From Edaphochlamys debaryana (taxonomy: Eukaryota; Chlorophyta; Chlorophyceae; Chlamydomonadales): a stretch of 64,000 bases of DNA. Numbering within the stretch: position 1 is the stretch's first letter; each line of letters opens with the position of its first letter. The notes beneath the pieces were generated by a model. It saw nothing but the letters and a program-made list of their open reading frames with translations, was not told the DNA's origin and did not search any database. The DNA lies in the NCBI GenBank assembly GCA_016858145.1, contig JAEHOE010000244.1, forward strand, positions 1-64,000, in the 5' to 3' direction. Positions 1 to 10,646 of this stretch are shown in pieces. The translations under genes and the position numbers were made by a program.

Positions 1-2
1 CC

Positions 3-1779
3 CCAAGTCCGCCCTCTCCTTCACCGCCCTCGCCTCCCCTTCCGCCTTCTCCGTCACCGCCCTCGCCGCCCCTACCTCCCTCTCCTTCACCACCCTTGCC
101 ACCCTCGCCCAGCCCGCCGCCCAGCCCCAGGCCGCCCACGCCGCCCAACCCCCCTCCGGTCGTCAACTGCGAGGACAATCCTGACGACCCCAGCTGCCCT
201 CAACGCCCGCCCAGGGCGCCCTCGCCCAGCCCGCCGCCCAGCCCCAGGCCGCCCAAGCCCAGCCCGCCCAAGCCCAGCCCGCCCCCAAGCCCCAGGCCTC
301 CTAAGCCCAGCCCGCCCCCCAGCCCCAGGCCTCCCAAGCCCAGGCCTCCCAAGCCCAGCCCGCCCAAGCCCAGGCCGCCCCCCAGCCCCAGGCCGCCCAG
401 CCCTCGGCCGCCCAAGCCCAGCCCGCCGCCCAGCCCCAGGCCACCCAGCCCTCGGCCGCCCAAGCCCAGCCCGCCGCCCAGCCCCAGGCCTCCGCGCCCG
501 AAGCCTCCCGCGGCCAAGCCGCCGACGCCACCGTCTCCACCGGCTCCCCAGAAGATCTGCGAGACCAACAGCTCCTGGGTCCTGCCCCCTGTCGTTGGCG
601 AGCCCTGCATCGGAACCATCTACCGCGTCTCCAGCGACCGCAACGGCAACCAGGTCATTCGCGCCATGTCGGGCTCCGCTGTCTGGTAAGGCGCGGGCTC
701 CCTGATGCAGGTCCTTCCATCTGTTAGTTTCTGAGGGCCCAGCTGACCGCATCAAGACCTCAAGTCGTGCGCGTGAAAGCTAATCCTGTTCTCTTCTCGC
801 CCCAGGCTCTTCGACCCGGTTTCCGGTACCAACATTGCTCCTGGGTACGGTGATTTACGGTGGCTACTTCTACATCCCGGCACCCGGACAGGTAGGCCGG
901 GTGATCAACTAACCGTTAGTGCTGGTCCAATGCAAAGCGCTCATGAGCTGTCGTGCATCTCTCTGCGTGTGCTTGCCTCACTTCACCGCGGCCGTGTTGT
1001 AGGACGGCCTGCTGTACGTCACCACCACGCCGTACGTGTGCTCCGGCTGCGTCACTGGCCTTGGCCCCAACGTCGCTCAAGTCGAAATCGGCCTGTAAGT
1101 GGGCTGGAACTCAGGCGGCGCCAAGCCCCATGCCTTGCATGCTGTGCACGCACATTCCGCACCTCGTGTTGGGTCACGCGTCAAGTCAAGAAAGTGCTCT
1201 GACCTTTGTTGTCTCTGCTATTCTGTATGACCTATCCGCCCACAGGAAGAGGACCTTATCTAATGCGGACACAATCCAGTTCGAAGCTTACTTCAAGATC
1301 ACGCTTCAGCCTCAGCTGTCGGTTAACGGCATCCGCATGTACATGCAGAAGTCTCCTTTCGCCATCCCAGCGAACCCAGGTGCGCAGGCATTGCAGGGGG
1401 TGGCCGGAATGTCGAGCCAGGAGTTGGCCACACTACTGCAAATAAAGCTGCTGGATGCTGCAGTGCGTCTTGAACCCTTTATTCTCGAGTCGCTATCCCC
1501 TTACGTACGTCCTGCATCCGTGTGGCCCTTGCCGCTTGCGCAGACGGGGCGGATTGGTCGCCGCTGCCGTCCCTGTCGCCTGTGCCGATCAACCCCCCGC
1601 CCCAGTACGCAAGCGGGATCACCACCTACGCCATCTTCACCGTGACCAAGACGATTAACATCCCCCGCCTGGAATGTGGCGACAGCTGCAAGATATACCT
1701 GGCGCTGTACTTTAAGACCACCAAGTGCACCTGCCCGCCCTGCGGCTGCGGGGCCACCAGCTGCCCCGGCAGCGGTTAA
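3..1779 (+). CDS. Pherophorin-like cell-wall glycoprotein, 3' part (5' end outside window, one frame break)
   Basis: Pherophorins are secreted Hyp-rich glycoproteins of the volvocine extracellular matrix. The reading frame is open from base 3 and encodes a long rod of SPPPSPRPP/KPSPP units (to about 510), then a Cys-containing globular C-terminal domain. Exons that fit GT-AG splicing: 3-685, 806-891, 1003-1094, 1246-1379, 1544-1779 (TAA). Family-typical stretches are seen after the rod: VIYGGYFYIP in exon 2, DGLLYVTTTPYVCSGC in exon 3, FEAYFKITLQ and QKSPFAIPANP in exon 4, and a Cys-rich end (KCTCPPCGC) in exon 5. Exon 2 enters in one frame (WLFDPVSGTNIAPG) and leaves in another (VIYGG), so one extra base lies near 849. 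This is either a sequencing or assembly error or a pseudogene mutation. The N-terminal signal peptide and first globular domain lie upstream of the window. Family assignment is firm; functionality is not. Confidence 0.85.
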
Positions 1780-2335
1780 GCGTGCAGCGAGCGAGTCCAT
1801 AGGTGCACTCAATTAGAGCAGGAATACTATCGGTTGCCACGGAGTGCATGCAGTTCATAGCCTTGTTATTATGGCTTTATACATGAGCAACAAAGCCAAT
1901 CCTCTCGTTAACGTGCCACTTGCAATGGGTGCGCGCGGGCAGCAGTTATGTCACGGCAGCGGCAGCAGCAGCAGCAGCAGCAGCAGGATAGCACACTGCC
2001 GTTCGCTCGTAGCGTGCCCCCTAGCTAGTCTCCTCGCCTTTGTGTATACTCCGCTTTTGCCGGACCAGCCCTTCTGTTGATTGCTTCATACTTAAGTACA
2101 GGTGTACATTGTGCGTGCATACACGGGGCGTGATGAGTCCTTTAGCCCTAGCCACAGACTGCGCTTGGGGGCGTGGCAGCGCACGGTAGGAACGTAGGGC
2201 AGGCGTATTAGACGCAGGACGGATTGAGTGTGAATGCAGTGATGTGATGCGTGCGACGCAGGACGCGGGCGCTGCGTGCTGGCACGCACATGCCGTGGCT
2301 CCCATGCGGTGGTAAGCCACCAGTGCACCCTGTAA
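1780..2335 (+). promoter_or_regulatory. Probable 3' UTR with TGTAA polyadenylation signal
   Basis: No coding signal follows the pherophorin stop. TGTAA, the usual polyadenylation signal of Chlamydomonas-type algae, is at 2331-2335 and is the first one I found after the stop. A short CAG-type trinucleotide run (about 1957-1984) sits inside. A 3' UTR of about 550 bases is ordinary for this group. The assignment is inferred from position and motif only. Confidence 0.45.
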
Positions 2336-2399
2336 GTCCCAGCGTGCTCAAGTTGTCCCACTTGGACGTGGCCGAGCGAGCGATCCGGTGATCCGGCGT

Positions 2400-4150
2400 T
2401 GGTGGATGAACAGAAATTTCCGGGGGAATTGTGCGGCCGGCTTCTTGCCATGAGCTAGCAAGAACTGACCTCCCAATGACCACGAACCGTGATCGATCCA
2501 GCTCATGGCAGATCTGCCCAGATGCTGGTGACGCAGGTGGGGCCTAGGGCGGGGAGGTGTGGTGTGAGGCATTACACAGGCTGATGGAGGTGGCGTCCAG
2601 GCACCGGTGTTGCTATCATAATGCGTGACAGAGAGTGCGGAGCCCTGGCACTTCTGAGGGCTGAAGTGCGCTGGATGAAAGTGCTGAAGATTTCGCACTT
2701 TCTTGGCAAGATCGGGGATAGATGGGAGTGCTGTCCGCGCCGTCACTCTTTGGGCCATCCTGGGGGCTGAAGTGCGGGAATTCTCAGGGCCCCGGTCAGG
2801 ATGCCCATCCCGGTTGCTGTGCAGAAGCCTGGGCGGTAAGGGCGTGGGGCTGGTAGCAGCCAAGCGTAGAGAACCTAAGAGATCAGCAGTTGGTTGAAGA
2901 CTAATGCGCCAGCCGGGGAACTGTGCCGGCAGCTACCGGTGGCTGCGAAGTGCAGCCCGCTTTCGCACTTCTGCCACCGACTAGGGCCCACTCTAGGAAA
3001 CGGATGGAAGAGATATAGCGACGCTGCCAGGCACGCAGCTGATCAGCAACCATCGGTGGGGAATAAGGCAGGGAGCCGTGCAGACACGGACCGCTACATA
3101 CCTACGTGGTCACCTCATTCCCTTTGGCTCACCCCTTTACACAACGCGCTCCCCAGCAGTGCAGCGCGACGGGCGGGGTGCACGTGCAGTGCCGCTCGTG
3201 CGACGCGGTCTCCCTCCCCCCGCCCGCCCGCGACCCTCTTCGCTGCCCGTGATCCACCGCCGCGACCCAACGGCCATGCGTACCCAACCCCACGTCCCGC
3301 GGCCAAACTAGACCGAACGGATCTTGTGGCCTTTCATTTGGCTTCGATTCTTGGGGGACACATCGCCACCGCGGGCAGGCAGCCATGCGCGCGCGGGGGG
3401 TCGGAGGCAGGGCCCAGTGATTCGGGTTAGTGCGTCGGTAGACAAAAGGCGAACTACACGAGCCTTTTGACCTAGCAGTCGCGATATGGAAGCCTTTGAG
3501 CGCTCATCGGCTTGCGATTACCGCCATCATCGGCGCCGTGCTGAGCCCTGGACAGCCTGGAAGCCTTCATGTGTATCATTACAGTGTGCATGACCCTCGC
3601 CGACAGCTGTGCCCTCGCAATGGGTTTGGCACGAAGCCCAGCACCGACTTCGGACCTTCCGCCGCCCCTCTTCGATTCAGGCCTCCTTGCAAGAGCCATA
3701 AATACTCAAATAGGTGTACAGTAGCCTGGGCGGCAGCCAAGGGCTCGCGCCGGTATGTCTCTGGCGCTGTGTATCGCCACTCTCTCACAACATGGCTTTC
3801 CAAACCGGCCTGGGAGGCGGGGGGCCCGTAGCTCGGTGTGTCTGTGAGCATGGGGTGCGTGAACGTTAGTATGGTAGTATGGGATCAGACGGTGGCCCAC
3901 CATTGCCGGGAAGGGCTGCGAGCGAAGGGCGGACCGGACGTAGTTGAACAAAGTGAACGATGAAGGAGGCCGCCGGTAGTCGGCGGCGGGCGGCTGCAAG
4001 AGCCCTGCTGCAGCTATGCTGGGTGCAACATCTGCGGTGTGCGGCTGGGCTGTGCGGGACGACAGGAAGGCAGGCGGTGCCTCACTGTACCCTGCGGAGG
4101 GGGGCGGAGCGATCCTTGACCGCCGGTGTGTTCCCATCAGCGCTGCTTCC
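2400..4150. other. No gene recognised
   Basis: Only short overlapping frames without domain signal are seen on either strand. A segment near 3630-3710 (CGACTTCGGACCTTCCGCC followed by a CTTGCAAGAGCC end) recurs in degenerate form near 16410-16475, so part of this stretch belongs to a dispersed repeat family. Confidence 0.5.
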
Positions 4151-4159
4151 TCGCTCGTC

Positions 4160-4286
4160 GGTTCGGGAGGGCTGGGAGGACAGCTAGGGAGGATAGTGAG
4201 GGGTGGGAGGACTGGGACGGGGCGCTGGGGAGAATTGGGAGGGCGGCGTCCTGGGAGGACAAGGAGGGGTGGGAGGGACAGGAGGC
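4160..4286. repeat. G-rich dispersed repeat, module A copy 1
   Basis: A purine-rich block built from GGGAGGACTGGGACGGG-like words and containing CTGGGGAGAATTGGGAGG. It is closely similar to 4541-4654 and to 15084-15170. The G-run density would allow G-quadruplex formation on the plus strand. It has no coding signal. Confidence 0.7.
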
Positions 4287-4323
4287 GACCAAAGCAAGCA
4301 GGCCCGCGATCCAAGCAAATTTG

Positions 4324-4436
4324 CCTGTTCCCAGGCCCGCACTTCTGCCCGCCCCGCCTTGTGGGTTGGGGGGGACCGGGGGGGACTGGAAAGACAGAGA
4401 GGGGTGGGAGGATTGTGAGGCCCGGGTTCAGGGTTT
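4324..4436. repeat. G-rich dispersed repeat, module B copy 1
   Basis: It starts near CCCAGGCCCGCACTTC, runs through GCCCCGCCTTGTGGGTT and a G-rich core, and ends at GAGGCCCGGGTTCAGG. The same module is at about 14948-15066, where it is followed directly by module A. Here A lies on both sides, which suggests shuffled copies of one composite repeat. Confidence 0.65.
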
Positions 4437-4540
4437 ACAGCAAAGCGCGATGCAGCGCAGAGCACGATGGCACGCTTGGCTCCAGGCCCCCAGTCACCTC
4501 GCGGCCGTGGCAAGGTTCAGGGTAGGCGACGGTGCCTGGC

Positions 4541-4654
4541 GGTTCGGGAGGGCTGGGAGGACGGCTAGGGAGGATCGTGAGAGGTGGGAGGACTGGGACG
4601 GGACGCTGGGGAGAATTGGAAGGGCGGCGTCCTGGGAGGACAAGGAGCGCTGCC
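4541..4654. repeat. G-rich dispersed repeat, module A copy 2
   Basis: Near copy of 4160-4286, preceded by a GTTCAGGGTAGGCGACGG linker that also joins modules B and A at 15056-15084. Confidence 0.7.
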
Positions 4655-4659
4655 GTCAT

Positions 4660-6480
4660 GCCGACCAAGCACCTCAGCACCTCAACTCACCATTTTCCGG
4701 GACCCCGTCTGATCCTCTTCCTTGCCCCTTTCGCCCTGCCCGACGGCGTCCTAGGTGCTTATGTGTATCCCGTTGGCTTGCGCACTGTGCATGCGGGGGT
4801 ATGAGGTTCAACGAGCTGGCGAGAGGCAACGAGAGGCTGGGCCACGCCGAACTGCACTCCGGCGGGACTCAAGGCCCACGGCCGACTCCTGACACTACGT
4901 GGATCATACACGCGCTGTCCGGAGCCTGGGCGCGACGCTTTCTCGCGGCGACCTGCAGCATGCCAACCAAACGGACGGCGTGCACGCTTCCTCGCGCCTC
5001 CTTGGCTCCAAACTATGTGTGAGGTAGGACTATGGCGATGGTGGAATGAGTTGGGGAGAAGGCTGTTCGGTGAAGACATGTTACCCCTTGGTTGCATACC
5101 AAGACCAGGGATGGGACCGGAATTGGCTCGCCCATCCACGATGGGACAGAGCCTACGGATCGGCCCGAATACAGACCCCCCAGGACGAGTTAAAAAATCT
5201 TCACTCTTGGTGACACTTCGTCACATTTCGTACTAGACCCAACCAAACGCCACACGAGCGCACACAGCATGGTCGGCGGCAGGTCGAGCGAACCTAATGC
5301 TGGAGCATGCCCAGACCTCGTCGGCCGAATCCTCGCGACCCAGCCGCAAGCAGCTCACACGCAAGAGACAAAGCTGAGAGACAGCAACACGCGTGGGAAG
5401 CGCGTGGGGCCTGAGCGCAAAAGCGACCGTTTGCGACAAAGTCGTCGGGCCTCGACTGCCCTGGAAAGCGACATAGTGCATAGTAGAGAGTGAGGAGAAC
5501 AAGCCAGGCGCAGCGCCGGGAGTGGGTACCCAGCGGCTCGCGATCGAAACTGGAGGCACGTCCCGCGACCTGACGCCAGGCCCAGCACGTCGAGTAATGC
5601 AACATGCGATATAATGGTAAGGCGGCGCGGGCACCACAAGTCAGGACGCACCCATGCTCCGCCCCCTTGGCAGCGACGCCACCTCGTGCGACGGCAGCGT
5701 GCTCGCGCAGTGATAGCGACAGCAGACCAGGCTACGGGCAGTCGGGCACGCGGCGCCGGACACCATCCTGGCACCATCGCGAGTGCAGAGTCCCGCCTGT
5801 TCCCAGGCCCAAGGCGCGCGCACGGGAAGCAAGTCCGCAAAGTCCAGAGCTGACAGGGCACCTGGCCGACACGCCAGTTGGTAGCTCGGGCCCCTAGCAT
5901 GCTGGCGGACACCAACGGATGCGAATCGATCACCGACCCCGCTAGGGCGTTCGGGAGCGGGAGCGAAGTTAGAGCGGAGGATACATCGAGAGTGAATGAG
6001 CGTGCGACCGTGTGGGACCCCCGGAGCTCCCGCGCCCAACGCGCGAAGATACCCGCTGGGCCGGTGCTCGTCCAACCTGCATGAGCCGAGCGAGCTGGCA
6101 TCGCGGGGCCGAGGCCGAAGAAGCAACGACGTGAACGACAGGTACAGCACGGCCGCAACGCGCGCATGTAAGAACCCAGCAACGCGCTGGCATCGGAGGC
6201 ACCGCGGACAAGCGCGACCGCGACACCGTAGGCAGTCGCGAAAAGCATCACACCATAAACAGAACGATACGCGGAGGCAAGGAGCCGTACGCATAGCAGG
6301 AGCGCGGACATGCAACTGCATTTCCCCACGACGAGAACTCAGGCGACTCGCGCAGGCAAGAAGCAACAAAACTTGTAAAAAATGCAGACGGCGCCCCAGC
6401 GGATGGCATCGCGACACGGGAGGGGAGAAGGCCGCGGACGGCGTGCAAGCGCAGCACCGCCGGGTAGGGGACGGGGGCGG
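4660..6480. other. No gene recognised
   Basis: Overlapping arginine- or alanine-rich frames occur on both strands, as expected by chance in GC-rich DNA. None shows a domain, a plausible splice pattern or a credible start. No RNA gene was recognised by eye. Confidence 0.5.
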
Positions 6481-6499
6481 TGCACCAGCAGCTCTCCCT

Positions 6500-7960
6500 C
6501 CCAGCGGCAGTGGCAAGGCAGCACCCAGCGCCCAGCGCCCGGCGGCAGCGTTCAGCGCGCACCGGCAACGCCCAGCGACAGCGCCCTCGCCCGGCGGCAG
6601 CGCTCAGCAGCGGCAGCGCCCGGCAGCAGCACCAAGCAGCAGCGCCCGTGGCCAGCGGCAACGCCCAGCGACAACGCCCAGCGGCAGCCACGGCGCCCAG
6701 CGGCAGCTCCGAGCAGCAGCGCCCACGCAGGGCCTAGCGCTGAGCGGCGGCGCCCAGCGGCAGCGCCCAGCGGCCACGCACAGCAACAGCGCCCAGCGGC
6801 AACACCCAGCGCCCAGCAACGGCGCCCGGTGGCAGCTCGGAGCCGCATCGCCCACGCAGGGCCTAGCGCACCGCGGACAGCGCCGGCACCTTGCGCTCAG
6901 GGGGCGCCCAGGCTCCGGGTCCAGCGGCAGCGCCCGGCGGCAGCGCCCGGCGGCAGCGCCTGGCGGCAGCGCCCGGCGGCAGCGCCCAGCGGCAACGCCC
7001 AGCCGCAGCGCCCAGCGGCAACGCCCAGCGCCCAGCGACGGCGCCCAGCGGCAGCTCCGAGCTGCAGCGCCCACGCAGGGCCTAGCGCCGAGCGGCCGCG
7101 CCCAGCGGCAGCGCCCATCCACGGCACCCAGCGGCAGCTCCGAGCTGCAGCGCCAACGCAGGGCCGAGCACCGAGAGGCAGCGCCGAGCTGCAGCGCCCA
7201 TGCAGGGCCTAGCGCCCAGCGGCCGCGCCCAGCGGCAGCGCCCCGCCACGGCGCCCAGCGGCCGCGCCCAGCGGCAGCGCCCCGCCACGGCGCCCAGCGG
7301 CAGCTCCGAGCTGCAGCGCCCACGCAGGGCTGAGCGCCGAGAGGCAGCGCCGAGCTGCAGCGCCCACGTAGGGCCGAGCGCCCAGCGGCCGCGCCCAGCG
7401 GCAGCGCCCCGCCACGGCGCCCAGCGGCAGCTCCGAGCTGCAGCGCCCACGCAGGGCCGAGCACCGAGAGGCAGCGCCGAGCTGCAGCGCCCACGCAGGG
7501 CCTAGCGCCCAGCGGCCGCGCCCAGCGGCAGCGCCCCGCCACGGCGCCCAGCGGCAGCTCCGAGCTGCAGCGCCCACGCAGGGCTGAGCGCCGAGAGGCA
7601 GCGCCGAGCTGCAGCGCCCACGTAGGGCCGAGCGCCCAGCGGCCGCGCCCAGCTGCAGCGCCCAGCGGCAATGCCCAGCGGCCGCGCCCAGCCAGCGCCC
7701 AGCCACGGCGCCCAGCGGCAGCTCCGAGCTGCAGCGCCCACGCAGGGCTGAGCGCCGAGAGGCAGCGCCGAGCTGCAGCGCCCACGCAGGGCCTAGCGCC
7801 GAGCGGCCAGGGCCGGCACCTTGCGCTCAGGTGGCGCCCAGGCTCCGGGTCCAGCGGCAGCGCCCTGCGGCAGCACCCGGCGGCAGCGCCCAGCGGCAGC
7901 GCCCAGCGGCAGCGCCCAGCGGCCACGCCCAGCCGCAGCGCCCAGCGGCAACGCCCAGCG
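6500..7960. repeat. GC-rich minisatellite with higher-order structure
   Basis: The stretch is made of degenerate GCCCAGCGGCAGC-type monomers interleaved with AGCTCCGAGCTGCAGCGCC and CACGCAGGGC words. The word CAGCTCCGAGC recurs at 7052, 7135, 7301, 7428, 7555 and 7719. The 7301/7428/7555 spacing is exactly 127 bp, so a higher-order unit exists. A flanking word (GGCACCTTGCGCTCAGG, then GGCGCCCAGGCTCCGGGTCC) occurs near 6884 and again near 7813, so a block of about 930 bp was also duplicated. The long frames over it (for example 6604-8154 on the minus strand) are only the repeat in translation. Confidence 0.85.
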
Positions 7961-9460
7961 CCTGGACCCCAGAGCTCAGCAGCCAGCAGCACTGCCGAGG
8001 GGTCACGCTCGCCGCAAACCCGGAAAGCCATGCCCCCTCGCCATGGCCGCGCCCATGCCTCGCACCACGAACAGCGGGAGGCAAGCAAGCGCCGCTGTAG
8101 TGCGATGCAGCGCTCCCCGCCGCCCCATGCCGCCCATCCACCGCGCCCAGCCACGCCACCACCTGGAGCCGGAGGGTTTCAGAGCAGGCTGGCAGCGCCG
8201 AGGACACCAGAAGCACCCCTGCCTGCAAGCCGGCTTCTGACGCATGCGCCGGGGATGGCTGGGGAAGGCAGTCTGTCACGTGGGCCGCGGTTGTCGGACT
8301 TCGGGGTAGGGGCTAGGGGGCGAGGGGGAGGGTCGGCTTTGCGACGTCTCCGACCGCGGAAGGGAGCACCGCGCAGTTGACAACGCCACAGCACACCACA
8401 GATCCGCCGGCAAGCCCCGCAAATCGTCCTGTTTACTGATCGGAGCACGCAACCGCCACGTTTGCCCGGGTTCGACTCCCCTTCAGCGCCGCGCACACCC
8501 ACACTTGCCGCAGCCACCCTGCAGGACGGAGCTACGGTCCCCATTGAGCCAAAGCCCATGTCCGCAGCTTGCGCCTCCCTGCCCCCCTGCCCCCTGTGCC
8601 CGCTCGCCCCCCGCACCCCCACCCCCCGTGCCCCGCACCCCTCAGCCTCCCCCTGCTCCCCGCACCCCAAATTCCATCCCCCCGAGGCCCCCCGCAAAGC
8701 TTGCTTTTGCCCCTCACGTTCTCTGCGCCCCTTCAGCCCCCTTCCCCCCCTTCGCCCGAGCTGCCTGTGCCCCTAGCGCGCTCTGTGCCCCCCACGCCCC
8801 CCACGCGTCTGAGGGACATCGCTCTCTGCTGCTCGCAAGAGCAGGGTTGCGGGTAGTCGCTCGCCAGAGATGTTGTCGCGCTTTGCTGGCCCTGCTTTTC
8901 GCGTAACCTTGTCCCCCCTGTCCCATTCCCCCTCGCGTCTCGTGCCTGCACGCTCCTCGCACCCCTGCCCCTGAGATTTGTCGTGCTTCGCTGCGCCCAG
9001 CTGGTCGGTGCCTCCCAGCTGGGTGGGTGTGCCCCTTCCACGGCTCACTAGAAGCTATTTGCCCTCCGTCCATCCTTGCAGTGTCGTTTCGGGTTCCGCT
9101 GGGGGGCTGGGGCTGCGCTCCTTGCTGGGTTTGCGGGGGCCTGTCTCTGCAAGGGATGCCTCGTCTTGCAGCGCCCTGGCCCGCCTCCCGGTGGTGTAAG
9201 CCTCCGGGTCGCGCTCATGTGCCCGCCCCTGCACTGCTGCCTGGGACCATCCGGACGCCTCCACCGTTGCCCCCACATCAGCCCGGCTAACGTGCGCCCC
9301 CCCGGCCCGCCGCCGCTTCACCCCTTGACTCCTGCGTCCGCCTCGCCCCATGCCACCCAGCTGGCCCCGCACTGGTGTGCGACCACGCAGCACACGGGAG
9401 TCTGGATTCAGCAGCAACCCTGATGGGCGAGCTCTATCTCTGCGAAGTAGAGGGGTTCCA
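7960..9460. other. No gene recognised; strand-asymmetric C-rich stretch
   Basis: From about 8560 to 8810 the plus strand is almost free of G and dominated by C (CCCCTGTGCCCCGC-like words), giving Pro-rich or Gly-rich frames without domain content. Elsewhere nothing was recognised. Confidence 0.45.
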
Positions 9461-9534
9461 GCCCCCTGTGAGCGGAATCGGAATTGCCGGAATAGGCCAG
9501 GGATGGCACCGTGTGCCTAGAGGCCCATGGCATA

Positions 9535-9890
9535 TGCGTATTCGCTCGCGCGTAATCGAATACGCCAATGGCGTATCGTACACGCCGTGCGCAGCCTCGG
9601 CGTGTGTGCAGCCTCGAAACGCAAGCATCCCCGAGCCATCCCCACGGACCCCGCCCGTCCCCACCCGTCCCCGACCCCAGCCAGGCGCAAATATATGCTC
9701 TCCTCGCCGCATTCGCTATTTCCCTAATGGTTGACACCTGAAAGACAGCAGGTCCCGCCCACTTGGCCACCCGTGCTGCGCAAACGCTCTGAATACGCCA
9801 GACAATACGCCACCCCGGCGTAACAGGGGCCTGCGCGTATTGGGTAGCGTATTAATACGCAATACGCCACTGCGTGTTAATACGCATTAC
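9535..9890. repeat. Cluster of GCGTATT / AATACGC(C) motifs and palindromes
   Basis: About ten copies of GCGTATT or its complement lie in some 350 bp. Two form perfect palindromes: ATACGCCA-A-TGGCGTAT at 9560-9576 and GCGTATTAATACGC at 9847-9860. The stretch is noticeably more AT-rich than its surroundings. Function unknown. Confidence 0.6.
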
Positions 9891-9904
9891 GATGCCTACG
9901 CTGG

Positions 9905-10520
9905 AATAGGCGGAATAGCCGGATTCGGAATTGCTTTCCGCCCTGTACCCTAGCGGAATTGCTGCGGTAAGCGCGGAAAGGCTGCAAGCTCGTGAAACAC
10001 CCAGCTCGCCAGCTCGGACTGTTGTCATATCGCGTCAACTACTTAGGCGGCTTTGGGTACACGTTAGAGGCGCTTGGGGATACTCGGCGCGGCGATGGCC
10101 CTGGATGGACCCGACTCAAGGCCCACCAAACAAAGCAATACCGCAAGCATTGTCCCCATCATATCCGCATAGCGACTGGACGGGGTTTGGATGCCCTGCG
10201 TGCGAAGGTTTGCGCCTAGAAAGTCGCTCAGCGTGCCCATCCATCGGTGGGCGGGACCCCCCTCTACGCTCTCCTGGTCCCCACGGCTGCAGCAGCTCCC
10301 TCCAGAGCTCCATTGTGCTAAGAAGGCACTCCTAGGGCTTCCATAGCGTTGATCCTGCCCCCAAAACACTCGGAATGTGGCTTGCCAAGCGGGCAAGGCG
10401 GGAATTCCGCACATTTCCGCAAGGAATTCCGCTCACCCGCCAAAGGGGGGGGCCCTGGCGGAATTGCGGAGCGGAATTGCGGAGCGGAATTCACTAGCGG
10501 GGCGAATTCGGGGCTATGGG
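9905..10520. repeat. GGAATT-word repeats upstream of the transposase gene
   Basis: GGAATTGC and GGAATTCCGC words recur (9930-9965, 10400-10500), including the tandem GGAATTGCGGAGC at about 10460-10490. Related words reappear downstream of the gene at about 14340-14530, so a degenerate repeat flanks it on both sides. No coding signal was found. Confidence 0.5.
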
Positions 10521-10646
10521 ACAATTCGGGCGAATTTGCGTGGCGGGCAAGTCGCGCAAATGGGGCCCAACTTCAGCATAATTTGAGCGGCGTACGTCTT
10601 CGCCTGCATACACTTATACGCCTCATGCCCTAGCGCGTTTACCACA

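Noticed and set aside
6604..8154. Long minus-strand frame of 516 codons and a plus-strand frame 5996-7333
   Set aside because: Both are translations of the minisatellite (Ala/Arg/Gln or Gly/Ala/Leu-rich). All frames stay open because the repeat lacks stop words. No start context, domain or splice signal.
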